Of a stretch of 64,000 nt of DNA, positions 34,045 to 43,900 are shown one piece after another (position 1 is the stretch's first letter; each line of letters opens with the position of its first letter). Source of the DNA: Streptomyces bluensis (GTDB taxonomy: Bacteria; Actinomycetota; Actinomycetes; Streptomycetales; Streptomycetaceae); the NCBI RefSeq assembly GCF_014650715.1, contig NZ_BMVM01000017.1, positions 1 to 64,000 on the forward strand, given 5' to 3'. The position numbers and the translations under genes were made by a program. The notes beneath the pieces were generated by a model. The model was not told the origin of the DNA. It made no database searches and saw only the letters and a list, made by a program, of their open reading frames with translations.

Positions 34045-34506
34045 ATGACAGCGACACACACCCGGCAACCGCGCACATCGAGGCAGAACTGGGCCAGCGG
34101 CGGGACGGTCTTCGCAGCCGTGATGCTCATGATCGGCGGCGTGCTGTCCATCTTCCGCGGCATCATGGGGATCGCCCACGACACGATCTTCGTCACGACG
34201 AACAGCTACGTCTTCAAGTTCGACCTGACCGGCTGGGGCTGGCTCCACCTCTCGCTGGGCATCGTCGCCGTGCTCGTCAGCTTCGGACTGCTCGCGAACG
34301 CGATGTGGGCACGCGTCACCGGCGTGATCATCGCCTCGTTCATCTTCATCACCGACTTCCTGTCGCTGCCGTACTACCCGATCTGGTCGGTCGTGATGAT
34401 GGCGCTCACCGGCTGGGTCATCTGGGCCCTGTGCGTGAGCGGACGCGGGGAGGCCGCCGCGCAGTACGAGGCCGAGCGGCACGAGCGCACACCGCACCAC
34501 GTGTGA
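34045..34506 (+). CDS. DUF7144-type membrane protein
   Basis: ATG 34045 follows GAGGAA. Four membrane helices with family-like sequence (WASGGTVFAAVMLMIGGVLS, GIMGIAHDTIFV, FDLTGWGWLHLSLGIVAVLV, PIWSVVMMALTGWVIWALCV) suggest the DUF7144 group, of unknown function. An upstream in-frame ATG at 34015 has no ribosome site. The stop overlaps the lipid-kinase gene by GTGA. Confidence 0.8.
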   Translation: MTATHTRQPRTSRQNWASGGTVFAAVMLMIGGVLSIFRGIMGIAHDTIFVTTNSYVFKFDLTGWGWLHLSLGIVAVLVSFGLLANAMWARVTGVIIASFIFITDFLSLPYYPIWSVVMMALTGWVIWALCVSGRGEAAAQYEAERHERTPHHV

Positions 34507-35831
34507 GGCAGTCCCGCGCGGCAGCACACGGGACCGGCGTCGGGACCGGCGTCGGCCTGGCTCGCCTCGCCGTGCTCGCCCTGACGGGCAGCGTGCTGGT
34601 GCCGCTCGTCGTCGCCGGGCTGCGGAGCGTGCTCTGGGCGCTGGCCGGCATCGCCGGACTGGCGCTCGCCGCCGCCGGGGTGTGGTGGACCCTCGCGCAC
34701 ACCGGTGTGGTCCGGGCCCTCGGGCTGGCCCTGTCGGTGGCCGCACCGCTCGCGGTCCTCGCCGTGTACGCCGCGTACGGCATGCTGTGGCCGGCCTGCC
34801 TGGCCCTGGCCCTGTGGGTACTGGCCGTGGCCTGCGCGCGTACGGCCCTGGCACCCGCCCACGCCACCACGGAACGAGCCGTGGACGAGGCGCCCCGTCA
34901 CCCCTGGGTCCTGATGAACCCGCGCTCCGGCGGCGGCAAGGTGGGGCGCTTCCACCTGGTGGACGAGGCGCGGGCGGCGGGCGCCCAGGTGGTCCTGCTG
35001 GAGGGGCCCCGGCACCAGGACGTCGCCGGACTGGCCCGGCAGGCCGTCGCCGGGGGAGCCGACCTCCTGGCCGTGGCGGGCGGTGACGGCACCCAGGCGC
35101 TGGTGGCCGAGGTCGCGGCACGCCACGACCTGCCCTTCGCGGTGATCCCCGTCGGCACCCGCAACCACTTCGCCCTCGATCTCGGGCTCGACCGCGACGA
35201 CCCGGTGGCCGCCCTGGAGGCCCTGACCGGCGGCGTCGAACTCCGCGTCGACCTCGGGTACGCCGGGGACCGGGTCTTCGTCAACAACGCCTCGTTCGGC
35301 ACGTACGCGTCCGTGGTCGCCGACCCCGCGTACCGCGACGCCAAGCGCCACACGGCCCTGCGGACCCTTCCCGGCCTCCTCAGCGGCGAGGACGCGCCCA
35401 CGCTGCGGATGCGGGCCGGACAGACGCGGGCCGAGGGGCTCCAGGCGCTGCTCGTCAGCAACAACCCCTACGGGCGCGCGGTCGACGCGGCCCGTCCGGG
35501 GCGCCGGGAACGGCTGGACTCGGGTCTGCTCGGCGTGGTGGGCGTGCGCGTCACCGACACCGCCCAGGCGGCCGGCATGGTGCGCGGCCCGCGCGCCGCG
35601 GGACTTCTCCGGGTCGGCGCCCCCGAGGTCGTCGTGGAGTCGGACACGGCCACCCTCCCGGTCGGGATCGACGGCGAACACGCCGTACTGCCCGCCCCCG
35701 TGCTCTGCCGCAGCGCACCCGGTGCCCTCCGGGTCCGCGTCCCGCGCCACCGCCGCCGCACACCACGGGCGGGCGGAGAGCCGGCGGACTGGCCCCGCGT
35801 GGCACGACTGGCGCTGGGGCGCCCCCACTGA
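34503..35831 (+). CDS. Diacylglycerol-kinase-family lipid kinase with N-terminal membrane segments
   Basis: GTG 34503 overlaps the preceding stop. Residues 15-115 hold three or four hydrophobic helices; then a DAGK catalytic domain begins (WVLMNPRSGGGKVGRFH; nucleotide-binding GGDGTQALVAEVAA; PVGTRNHFALDLGLDRDD). The kinase should phosphorylate diacylglycerol or a related lipid at the membrane. The substrate is not readable. The membrane extension is less usual than the plain 300-aa soluble form. Confidence 0.85.
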   Translation: MRQSRAAAHGTGVGTGVGLARLAVLALTGSVLVPLVVAGLRSVLWALAGIAGLALAAAGVWWTLAHTGVVRALGLALSVAAPLAVLAVYAAYGMLWPACLALALWVLAVACARTALAPAHATTERAVDEAPRHPWVLMNPRSGGGKVGRFHLVDEARAAGAQVVLLEGPRHQDVAGLARQAVAGGADLLAVAGGDGTQALVAEVAARHDLPFAVIPVGTRNHFALDLGLDRDDPVAALEALTGGVELRVDLGYAGDRVFVNNASFGTYASVVADPAYRDAKRHTALRTLPGLLSGEDAPTLRMRAGQTRAEGLQALLVSNNPYGRAVDAARPGRRERLDSGLLGVVGVRVTDTAQAAGMVRGPRAAGLLRVGAPEVVVESDTATLPVGIDGEHAVLPAPVLCRSAPGALRVRVPRHRRRTPRAGGEPADWPRVARLALGRPH

Positions 35832-35847
35832 GCACCTCCGGCGCACC

Positions 35848-36918
35848 TCAGCGGCGGCGCTGCCCGCGCTGATCGCGTCCGTCCGGCCGGGGCGTCGGCC
35901 ACTGCTCCGGCGGCCCGTACGGCAGATCGAACCTCTCGTCCGGTGCCAGCCGGGACAACGCTTCCCTCAGGCGCTCGCAGACCTGCTCGATCTCCCGGGA
36001 GGTGTTGTTCCGTTCGGCGACGATCGCCGAGAGCAGCAGGGCCGTCAGGGACACGGTGCCGTTGAAGGCCTGGAGGATGACCATCTTCGCGAGGAGGTCG
36101 TGACCGGCGAACGGTCCCGACCCGACGGACCCCGCGTAGATGGCGATCGCGGAGGAGATCAGCACACAGGGCGCGGCGCCGGCCAGCTGGAAGCGGAACG
36201 CCGCCCAGATCACGAAGGGGATGACGATGAAGAGAAGGTTGTCCGAGGTACGGGTGGCCACCACGGTGACCGCCGCCGTGCCGCCCAGCAGGGCCACGGC
36301 CTCGGCCCAGCGGAGCACGGGGACGCCGCGTGGCCATCTGGCGTGGCGTGCGACCAGCAGCAGCGGGGCGATGACCAGGACCCCCATGGCGTCGCCCGTC
36401 CACCACACCGACCAGGTGGGCCAGAACGCGCCGGACGACAGCGCCCCGAAGGCCACCAGAACGCCGGCACCGATCGTCGCGCTGATCACCATCCCGCCCA
36501 GGGCACCGAGGAAGACCAGCGCCAGGGCGTCCCGCAGCCGGTCGAGTTCGGTCCGGAAGCCCACCCGCCGCAGGAGGAGGTAGGCGCAGACGGGGCCGAT
36601 CGTGTTGCCGGCCGCGATGAGGAGCACGGGGACGATCCACGGCCCGAGCGCCACGTTCACCAGGAACGCCCCGAGAGCGATGGCCGGCCACATGCGCAGG
36701 CCCCACAGCATCAGGGCGACGAGCGCGATCCCGGTGGGCGGCCAGAACGGCGTGACCTGCCCCCGCACCAGTTCCTGCCGGAGCCCGATCCTGGCGCAGA
36801 CGTAGTAGGCGGCCAGCACGGCAGCCATCCGCAGGCCCACGGCGCCGTACCGCCGCAGCCGCTCCCGGCGTGCCCGGTCCTGCCGCGGCCTCTGTGGGCG
36901 CGCCCGGTCGCCGCTCAC
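35848..36918 (-). CDS. MASE1-domain membrane sensor
   Basis: Ten or so hydrophobic helices with MASE1 motifs (FWPPTGIALVALMLWGLRMW; LGPWIVPVLLIAAGNTIGPV; TWSVWWTGDAMGVLVIAPLL). MASE1 is usually the membrane-sensing part of kinases, phosphatases or diguanylate cyclases. Here it stands alone with only a short cytoplasmic coiled tail, while its start overlaps (ATGA) the stop of a PP2C phosphatase gene. The two products probably act as a split sensor-phosphatase. Confidence 0.85.
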   Translation of the reverse strand: MSGDRARPQRPRQDRARRERLRRYGAVGLRMAAVLAAYYVCARIGLRQELVRGQVTPFWPPTGIALVALMLWGLRMWPAIALGAFLVNVALGPWIVPVLLIAAGNTIGPVCAYLLLRRVGFRTELDRLRDALALVFLGALGGMVISATIGAGVLVAFGALSSGAFWPTWSVWWTGDAMGVLVIAPLLLVARHARWPRGVPVLRWAEAVALLGGTAAVTVVATRTSDNLLFIVIPFVIWAAFRFQLAGAAPCVLISSAIAIYAGSVGSGPFAGHDLLAKMVILQAFNGTVSLTALLLSAIVAERNNTSREIEQVCERLREALSRLAPDERFDLPYGPPEQWPTPRPDGRDQRGQRRR

Positions 36919-37760
36919 ACCGCGCCCTCCCGCTGCTGCCGGAGCCCTCCGTACCGCAGGACGAGGACCGCCGCGTCGTCGCTGTGGCCGGTGAGGTCCG
37001 CCACCTTGATCACCCGTGCGGCCAGCGCCTCCGGGTCGCTGGCACAGGCGCCGAGGGCCAGCTCCGCCACCTGCGCGAGCCCTTCCTCGATGGGGTAGCC
37101 GGGGCCCTCCACCACACCGTCGGTGAACAGCACGTACGCGCCCACGTCGGTCAGCAGCCGCCGGGTCGACGGGTACCGCTCGCCGGCGACGATGCCCAGG
37201 GGCAGACCGCCGTCGTTCAGGACGATGTCACAGTGGCCGTCGGCCGTGGCCCAGACGGCGGGTACGTGCCCGGCGCGGGCGTCGGCGAGCTCGCGGGTGA
37301 CCGGGTCGAAGCGCAGGAACGAGCAGGTCACGAACAGCCCGGAGTTCATGGCGACGAGCAGGTCGTTGGTGCGCCCGAGCACTTCCGCCGGGTCCGTGGT
37401 AGCGGTCGCGACGGCGCGCAGACAGGTGCGCACCTGCCCCATGAGAGCGGCGGCCTCCACGTCGTGGCCCTGTACGTCCCCGATCGCGAACCCCACGGAG
37501 CCGTCCGGCATGAGGAACCCGTCGTACCAGTCACCGCCGATGTCCAGCCCGGCCCGCGCGGGCGCGTACCGCCCCGCCACCTGGAGGCCGGCCAGCACCG
37601 GCAGCTCGGCTGCGAGGACCTGGCGCTGCAGCGCGGCGGCGAGCTCGACGCGGGCCTGCTGGAACTTGATCCGCTCCAGTATCCGTCCGGTGAGATCCCC
37701 GAGCGTGTGCAGCAGCTCTCCGGTGCCACTGGACGATGTGGTGCGGCGGTGAGAAGCCAT
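36915..37760 (-). CDS. PP2C/SpoIIE-type serine/threonine phosphatase
   Basis: ATG 37760 follows GGAGG with 7-base spacing. After a helical region (LVLERIKFQQARVE-like) the phosphatase core has the metal-binding motifs: GLDIGGDWYDGF, GDVQGHDVEAA, ARAGHVPAVW and TGHSDDAAVLVLRYG. Such enzymes dephosphorylate anti-anti-sigma factors or similar partners. It is coupled to the MASE1 protein downstream. There is no GAF or PAS domain in the same chain, so sensing probably comes from MASE1. Confidence 0.85.
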   Translation of the reverse strand: MASHRRTTSSSGTGELLHTLGDLTGRILERIKFQQARVELAAALQRQVLAAELPVLAGLQVAGRYAPARAGLDIGGDWYDGFLMPDGSVGFAIGDVQGHDVEAAALMGQVRTCLRAVATATTDPAEVLGRTNDLLVAMNSGLFVTCSFLRFDPVTRELADARAGHVPAVWATADGHCDIVLNDGGLPLGIVAGERYPSTRRLLTDVGAYVLFTDGVVEGPGYPIEEGLAQVAELALGACASDPEALAARVIKVADLTGHSDDAAVLVLRYGGLRQQREGAV

Positions 37761-37796
37761 GGCATCACCCTCCGGACACTGTCGGAGTTGCACCAT

Positions 37797-37957
37797 ATGG
37801 GCTATATTTCACCATTTCACGTTACCAACAGAGAACAGAGACTCGACGCCCGCCGGGATCAGCCCATTCCCGCGAGACCGCTGACACCGTTGGCACCTGC
37901 TGACACCGGGCGAACTTGTAGGTTCGAACAGTGATCAGCACAAGCGAGGGTTCGAAC
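37797..37957 (+). promoter_or_regulatory. Upstream region of the megasynthase with short direct repeats and dyads
   Basis: Three TGRCACC heptamers lie at 37882, 37891 and 37901 (9-10 bp apart), within the duplicated CTGACACCG. GGTTCGAAC occurs at 37921-37929 and 37949-37957, on either side of the GTG start, each holding the dyad TTCGAA. Both sets are candidate regulator sites. The GTG at 37931 has no clear ribosome site; a TAGGTT at 37919-37924 could act as a -10 for nearly leaderless transcription. Confidence 0.4.
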
Positions 37958-40900
37958 GGCGCGACGGCACTGCTGGAGGTGCTGCTCGACGCGGCGCGCG
38001 AAGCCCCAGGTCAGACCGTCGTCCACGTCCGGGGGGACGGCAGCGAGCGCACCGTCACCTTCGCCGGGCTCCGGGACGAGGCACTGCGCGTCGCGGGCGG
38101 GCTGGTCGCCGCGGGTGTGGCGCCGGGAACCCCGCTGCCCCTGGTCGCCGACCGGGGAGAGGACTTCCAGCCGATGTTCTGGGGCGCGCTGGCGGCGGGC
38201 GCCGTCCCCGTGCCGCTCGCCCCCGAGGCGCACCGGGTAACACCGGTGTGGGACCTCCTCGGCAGGCCGCCCGTGGTCGTGGACGGGGCGACCGCGCCCC
38301 TGGCCGGAGAAATCCAGGGCACGGTACGGGCGTTGCCCCTGGACGAACTCCGCGAGGGCCGTCCGCCCCGGCGACTGCCGCGGCCCGCGCCCCGGGACGT
38401 CGCGTTCCTCCAGTTCTCCTCGGGAAGCACCGGCGCCCCCAAAGGCGTGGAGCTGACCCACGCGGGCGTCCTCGCCAACCTCCGCCAGATACGGACCGCG
38501 ACCGCGCTGACCGGCGACGACGTGACCGCGACCTGGATGCCGTACTTCCACGACATGGGCCTGATCGGCACGCATCTGGTGCCCATGGCGGCCCGTCTGA
38601 AGCAGGTGCGGCTGGAGCCGCTGTCCTTCGCCAAGCGTCCCGCCCTGTGGTTCGAGGCCGTGGCACGGCACCGCGCGACCGTCCTCTCGGCGGCCAACTT
38701 CGCCCTCGCCCTCGCCGTGCGACGGGTGCCGCCCGCCGCCCTGGCCGGTCTCGACCTGAGCTGCGTACGGCTGATGCTCGTCGGCGCCGAGCCCATCGCG
38801 CCGCGCGTCTGGCGGGAGTTCACGGCCCGTACGGCCCCGGCGGGCCTGGACGCCCGCGCCCCGCTGCCGGTGTACGGACTGGCCGAGGCCACACTCGCCG
38901 TGACCGTCCCGCCCCTGGGGGAGATCGCCGAACCGCTCGTACTGGACCGCGCCGCGCTCAGCAAGGGCCGTGCCGTCGAGACCGGACCAGGGCCGCACGC
39001 CGTGGAGTTGATGGACGTCGGCCGTCCCGTGGCGGGCTGCGAGGTCCGCATCACCGATGGTTCCGGTGGTTCCGGCGCTGCGCTGGGCGACCTGCGTGTG
39101 GGGCACGTGGAGGTACGCGGGCCTCAGGTGGGGCGCGGCTACCACCGGGCGCCCGAGGCGAGCGCCGCCACGTTCACCGGGGACGGCTGGCTGCGCACCG
39201 GGGATCTCGGGTTCCTGCGGGCCGGACGGCTGTGCGTGACCGGGCGCCACAAGGACGTGGTCTTCGTCAACGGCCGTACGTTCCACGCACCGGACCTGGA
39301 GGAGGCCGTCACCGCGACGCCGGGGCTGCCCCCGGGTGCGGTGGCCGTGGTGGGGTCCACCGACCCGGACAGCGGGAGCGAACGGGTCGTCGCGTTCGTG
39401 CAGTGGGCGCGGCCGCCGCTGGGCACGGCCGGGCCGGTCCTGCGGGCCGCCGCGGCCCGGCTGCGGGAGGCACTCGGGCACGACGACGTGCGGGTGCTGC
39501 CGCTGCCGCCGGGGGCGTTTCCCCGTACCACCAGCGGGAAGCTGCGCCGGGCCGTCATGCGTACGCGCTTGGAGTCCGGTGCGTACGCCGCCGTCGAGGC
39601 CCGCTGGGCCGACGCTCCGACTCCGGCTCCGGCTCCGGCAACGGCAACGGCTCCGGGAGCGGCGCCCTCGCCTCGGTCGCTGCGTGAGGTGCGGGAGTCG
39701 GTACGGAGGGTCTGGGCGCGTGTCCTGGAGCGGCCCGAGGCGGAAGTCGGGTTGCACGATCGGTTCTTCGACCTGGGCGGTTCCTCGCTCAGGGCGATGG
39801 CCGTGCTGGCCGGGCTGGAGGACACCTTCTCCGTCACCGTGGAGCCTCGTGTCCTGCGGGACCACGACACCGTGGCGGCGCTGGCCGGGCATGTGGTCGG
39901 TCTGCTTGCGGACACAGCGGATACGACGGATACGCATACGGATGCGGATGCGGATGCGGATGCGGATGCGGATGCGGATGCGGGCGGCGCCGGTGACAGC
40001 GCACCCGGCGGCGCGGTCGCCGTGCTCGCGACCGCCTGCCGTTTCCCCGGTGCCGGGACGCCCGAGGCGTTCTGGGAACTCCTCGTCTCCGGAGGCGACA
40101 CCGTCGGTGACATACCCGAGGACCGCTGGACAGGAGCCCCCTCGCCGTCCGCCCGCTTCGGCTCCTTCCTCGCCGACGCGGACCCGGGCCCGGCCGCCTT
40201 CGACGCCGCCTTCTTCGGCATGGACGACACGGAGGCACGCGCGACCGACCCACAGGCGCGGATCTTCCTCGAACTGGCCCACGAGGCGCTGGAACGCGCC
40301 GGGTACGCCGGCCCCCGGCGCACCGGCCGCAGGATCGGTGTGTTCGCGGCCGCCGGTGAGAGCGGCTACCGCGAGGTCCTGGCCGAGGCCGCGGACGGCG
40401 ACCTCGCCCGCCACCCCGCCGCGCTCACCGGCAACCTGCCCAGTCTGCTCGCCGCCCGCCTCTCGCAGGTACTGGACCTGAACGGTCCGGCTCTCGCCGT
40501 CGACACGGCGTGCTCCTCGGCCCTGGTCGCCCTGCACCTGGCCCGCCAGAGCCTGCTGTCCGGCGAGTGCGACCTCGCCGTGGTCGGCGGCGTCAACCTG
40601 GGCCTGACGCCGACCGGCCACCGGCTGCTCGAAGCGACGGGTGCGCTGTCCCCGACCGGCCGGTGCCGTGCGTTCGGCGCCGACGCCGACGGGTTCGTCC
40701 CCGGAGAGGGCGGCGCCGCCCTCGTCCTCGCCCGCCTCGACGACGCCCTGGACTCCGGCGATCCGGTGCTCGCGCTCGTGCGCGGTACGGCGGTGAACAA
40801 TGACGGGCGCTCGCTGAGCCTGCTCGCCCCCAACCCGCACGGCCAGCGCGAGGTCCTGACCCGCGCCTACCGCGAGTGCGGCGTCGACCCGGCCGCCGTC

Positions 40901-43900
40901 TCCTACGTCGAGGCGCACGGCACCGGCACCCCCGTCGGCGACCCCGTGGAGGCGCAGTCACTCGGGCACGCCTTCCCGCCGCGTGCCGACGGGACGGTGC
41001 GGGGGCTGGGCTCGGTCAAGGCGAACCTGGGGCATCTGCTCAACGCCGCCGGTATGCCCGCCCTGCTCAAGGTCGTCCTCGCGCTGACCCACCGGCAGCT
41101 GCCGCCCTCCCCGCACGGCACCCCGCCCGCACCGTTCCTCGAACGCCTCGCGCCCGGGTTCGCGCTCGTCACCGAGCACCAGGAGTGGCACGACGAGGGC
41201 CGCCCGCTGGTGGCGGGCGTGAACGCCTTCGGCTTCGGCGGCACCAACGCGCACGCCGTCCTGGAGGAGGCACCCAGCCGCCCCAGTTCGCCGCCTCCGC
41301 ACGAGCCGTCCTCCGTCACCGCCCTCGGCCCGCACCTGCTGACGCTGTCGGCCCGCACCCCCGCCGCCCTGCGCGCCGCCGCCACGGACCTGGCCGCCCA
41401 TCTGCGGGCCCACCCCGAACTGGACGAGGGCGACGTCTGCGCCACCGTCAACACCGCCCGCGACGAGGGCCCGTACCGTCTCGCCCTGGTCGCCGACGGC
41501 GGCATGGCGGGCCTCGCGGACCTCGCGGACCTCGCGGACCGCCTCGACGCCGCCCGTGACGAGGGCGCCGTCGCACGTCCCCGGCCGCGTACCGTCTTTC
41601 TGCTGCCGGGCCAGGGCGCGCTCCGCCCCGGCCAGGGCCGTGCCCTCTACCGGTCGGCTCCGGTGTTCCGCGAGGTGCTGGACGAGGCGTCCTCGCTGAC
41701 CGGGCCGGTGCTCGGCCGCTCCCTGGCCGCCTGGTGCCTGGACGAGGACGCCGACCCCGCCGTGCAGGCCAGGACGGAGGTGACCCAGCCGCTGCTGGTC
41801 GCGTTCGGCGTGGGCCTGGCCCGGCAACTGGCCGCATGGGGGGTGCGGGCCGACGCGGTTCTGGGGCACAGCGTCGGCGAGATCACCGCCGCGTGCGTCT
41901 CCGGCACGCTGACCCTGGCCGAGGCGGTGGGGTTCGCCGCCGAACGAGGGCGCCTGGTGGGCGACCTCGCCGCGCCGGGGGCCATGGCGGCCGTCCGGGG
42001 TGACGAGGACACCGTCGCCGCCGTGATCGCCGCGTCCGACGGGACGCTGTGCCTGGCCGCCGTCAACTCACCCGCGCAGGTGGTGCTGGCGGGCGAGGAG
42101 GACGCCGTCGACCGGGCCGTGGCCGAACTGACGGCCCGTGGTGTGGCCGCGCGCCGCCTCCACGTCTCGCACGCCTTCCACTCGCCGATGCTGGAACCCG
42201 TCCTCGACCCCCTGCGGAACGCGGCCAAGGCCCTGACGCTCCACCCGGCGGGCACACCGATGCTGAGCACCGTCACCGGCCAGTGGGGCCCCGGGCTGAC
42301 ACCGCGGTACTGGCACGAGCACGCGATCCGGCCGGTGCGGTTCGGCGCCGCCGTCGCCCGACTGCTCGACGAGGGCTACGACACGTTCGTCGAACTCGGC
42401 TCCGGTGACTCCCTCCGCGGCCCTGTCCGCGCGGTCGCCGCCGCCTCACGGCACGCCACGGCCGCCTCCGAGGTGGCGGTCCTGCCCGCGCTGGGCGGCG
42501 GACAGGGGTCCGGTGCGGAGGCGTTGCTGGAGACGGTGGGGCGGCTGTGGACGAGGGGGACGGCCCTGTCCCCGATGGCTCCGACCACCGTGGGTGCGGG
42601 GCGGCGGCGGGTGCCCGTGCCCACGTACCCGTTCCAGCGCGACCGCCACTGGCCGGGGCGGCAGCCCGGCGCGGTACCGGCTGCCAACCGCACCCCGATA
42701 CCGCTGGTACCGCCGATACCGCAACGCCTCGTCTGGAGCGACGCCCCGCTCACCGCCGCCCCCGGCCCCCGTGCCGTACGGCTGGCCGGTGCCGACAGCG
42801 AGCGCGAACTCGGGCAGGCCCTCGCCGACCGGCTCGCCCGGCGCGGAGTGACCGTGCTGGGGCAGCACGACGCGTCCGGCCCGACCGCCCCGGACACCGT
42901 GGTGTGGCTCGCCGGTGCCGCCACGGACCCCGTGACACGCTCGGCCATCGCCGGGCTGCGCGAGGTGCTGCCCCTGCTCGGCACGGGTACCGCCCGGCTG
43001 CTGCTGGTCACCGAGGACGTCCACACCACCGGCGTCCCGCCGACACCGGAACGGTCCCGCCCCGGACACGCACTGCTGCACGGCTTCACCCTCGCCCTGC
43101 CCGCCGAACACCCGGGCCTGTCCTCCCGGAGCATCGACCTCTCCGCACGGGACACGCTCGACTCCCGGCTCGACGCACTCGAACGCGAGCTGTACGCCCA
43201 GGACGTACCCGGTGCCGGGGGTACGGTCGCCTGGCGGGCGGGCCGCCGGCTGACCCGTACACCCGTCGCCGTGAGCGCCGGCGCGGGCGGCACGACCGCG
43301 AGGGCGTTGCCTCCGGACGGCACGTACCTGATCACCGGGGGCGCCGGAGGGCTCGGGTCCGCGCTCGCCCGCGATCTCGCGGAGCGGGGCACGCCGGACC
43401 TCGTCCTCACCGGGCGCACCGCCACACCGCCCCGGGACCTTCTCGCCGAGCTGCGGGCGCGGGGCGCACGGGCCCGCTACCACGCGGTCGACGTCTGCGA
43501 CGAGGTCGCCGTCGACGCACTCGTCGCCGGTCTGCCGCCCCTGGACGGGGTCTTCCATGCCGCGGGTACGGCCCGCCCCGGCAGCCTGCGCGGCAAGCCG
43601 GACGCGGAGATCGAGGACGTTCTCGCCGCGAAGGTACGCGGCACCGCGCTGCTCGCCGGGGCGCTGCGCCGCCACGGCCACGACGACGCCGTGTGCGTCG
43701 CCTTCTCCTCCGTCTCGTCCGTCCTGCCCGGCATGGCCGGCGCACTCGGCGACTACGCGGCCGCGGGCGCCTTCCTCGACGCCTTCGCCGCCGCCGAGCG
43801 GGCGGCGGGCCGGCCGTGGCAGGCGATCGGTTTCGGCCCCGTCGCCGACACGGGACTGGCGAGCGGTGTGCGGGTCCGGGGGCTCGCGCCCATGACCGCG

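Noticed and set aside
37859..40918. 1019-codon minus-strand open frame
   Set aside because: Antisense to the acyl-ligase and KS domains, which carry all catalytic motifs on the plus strand.
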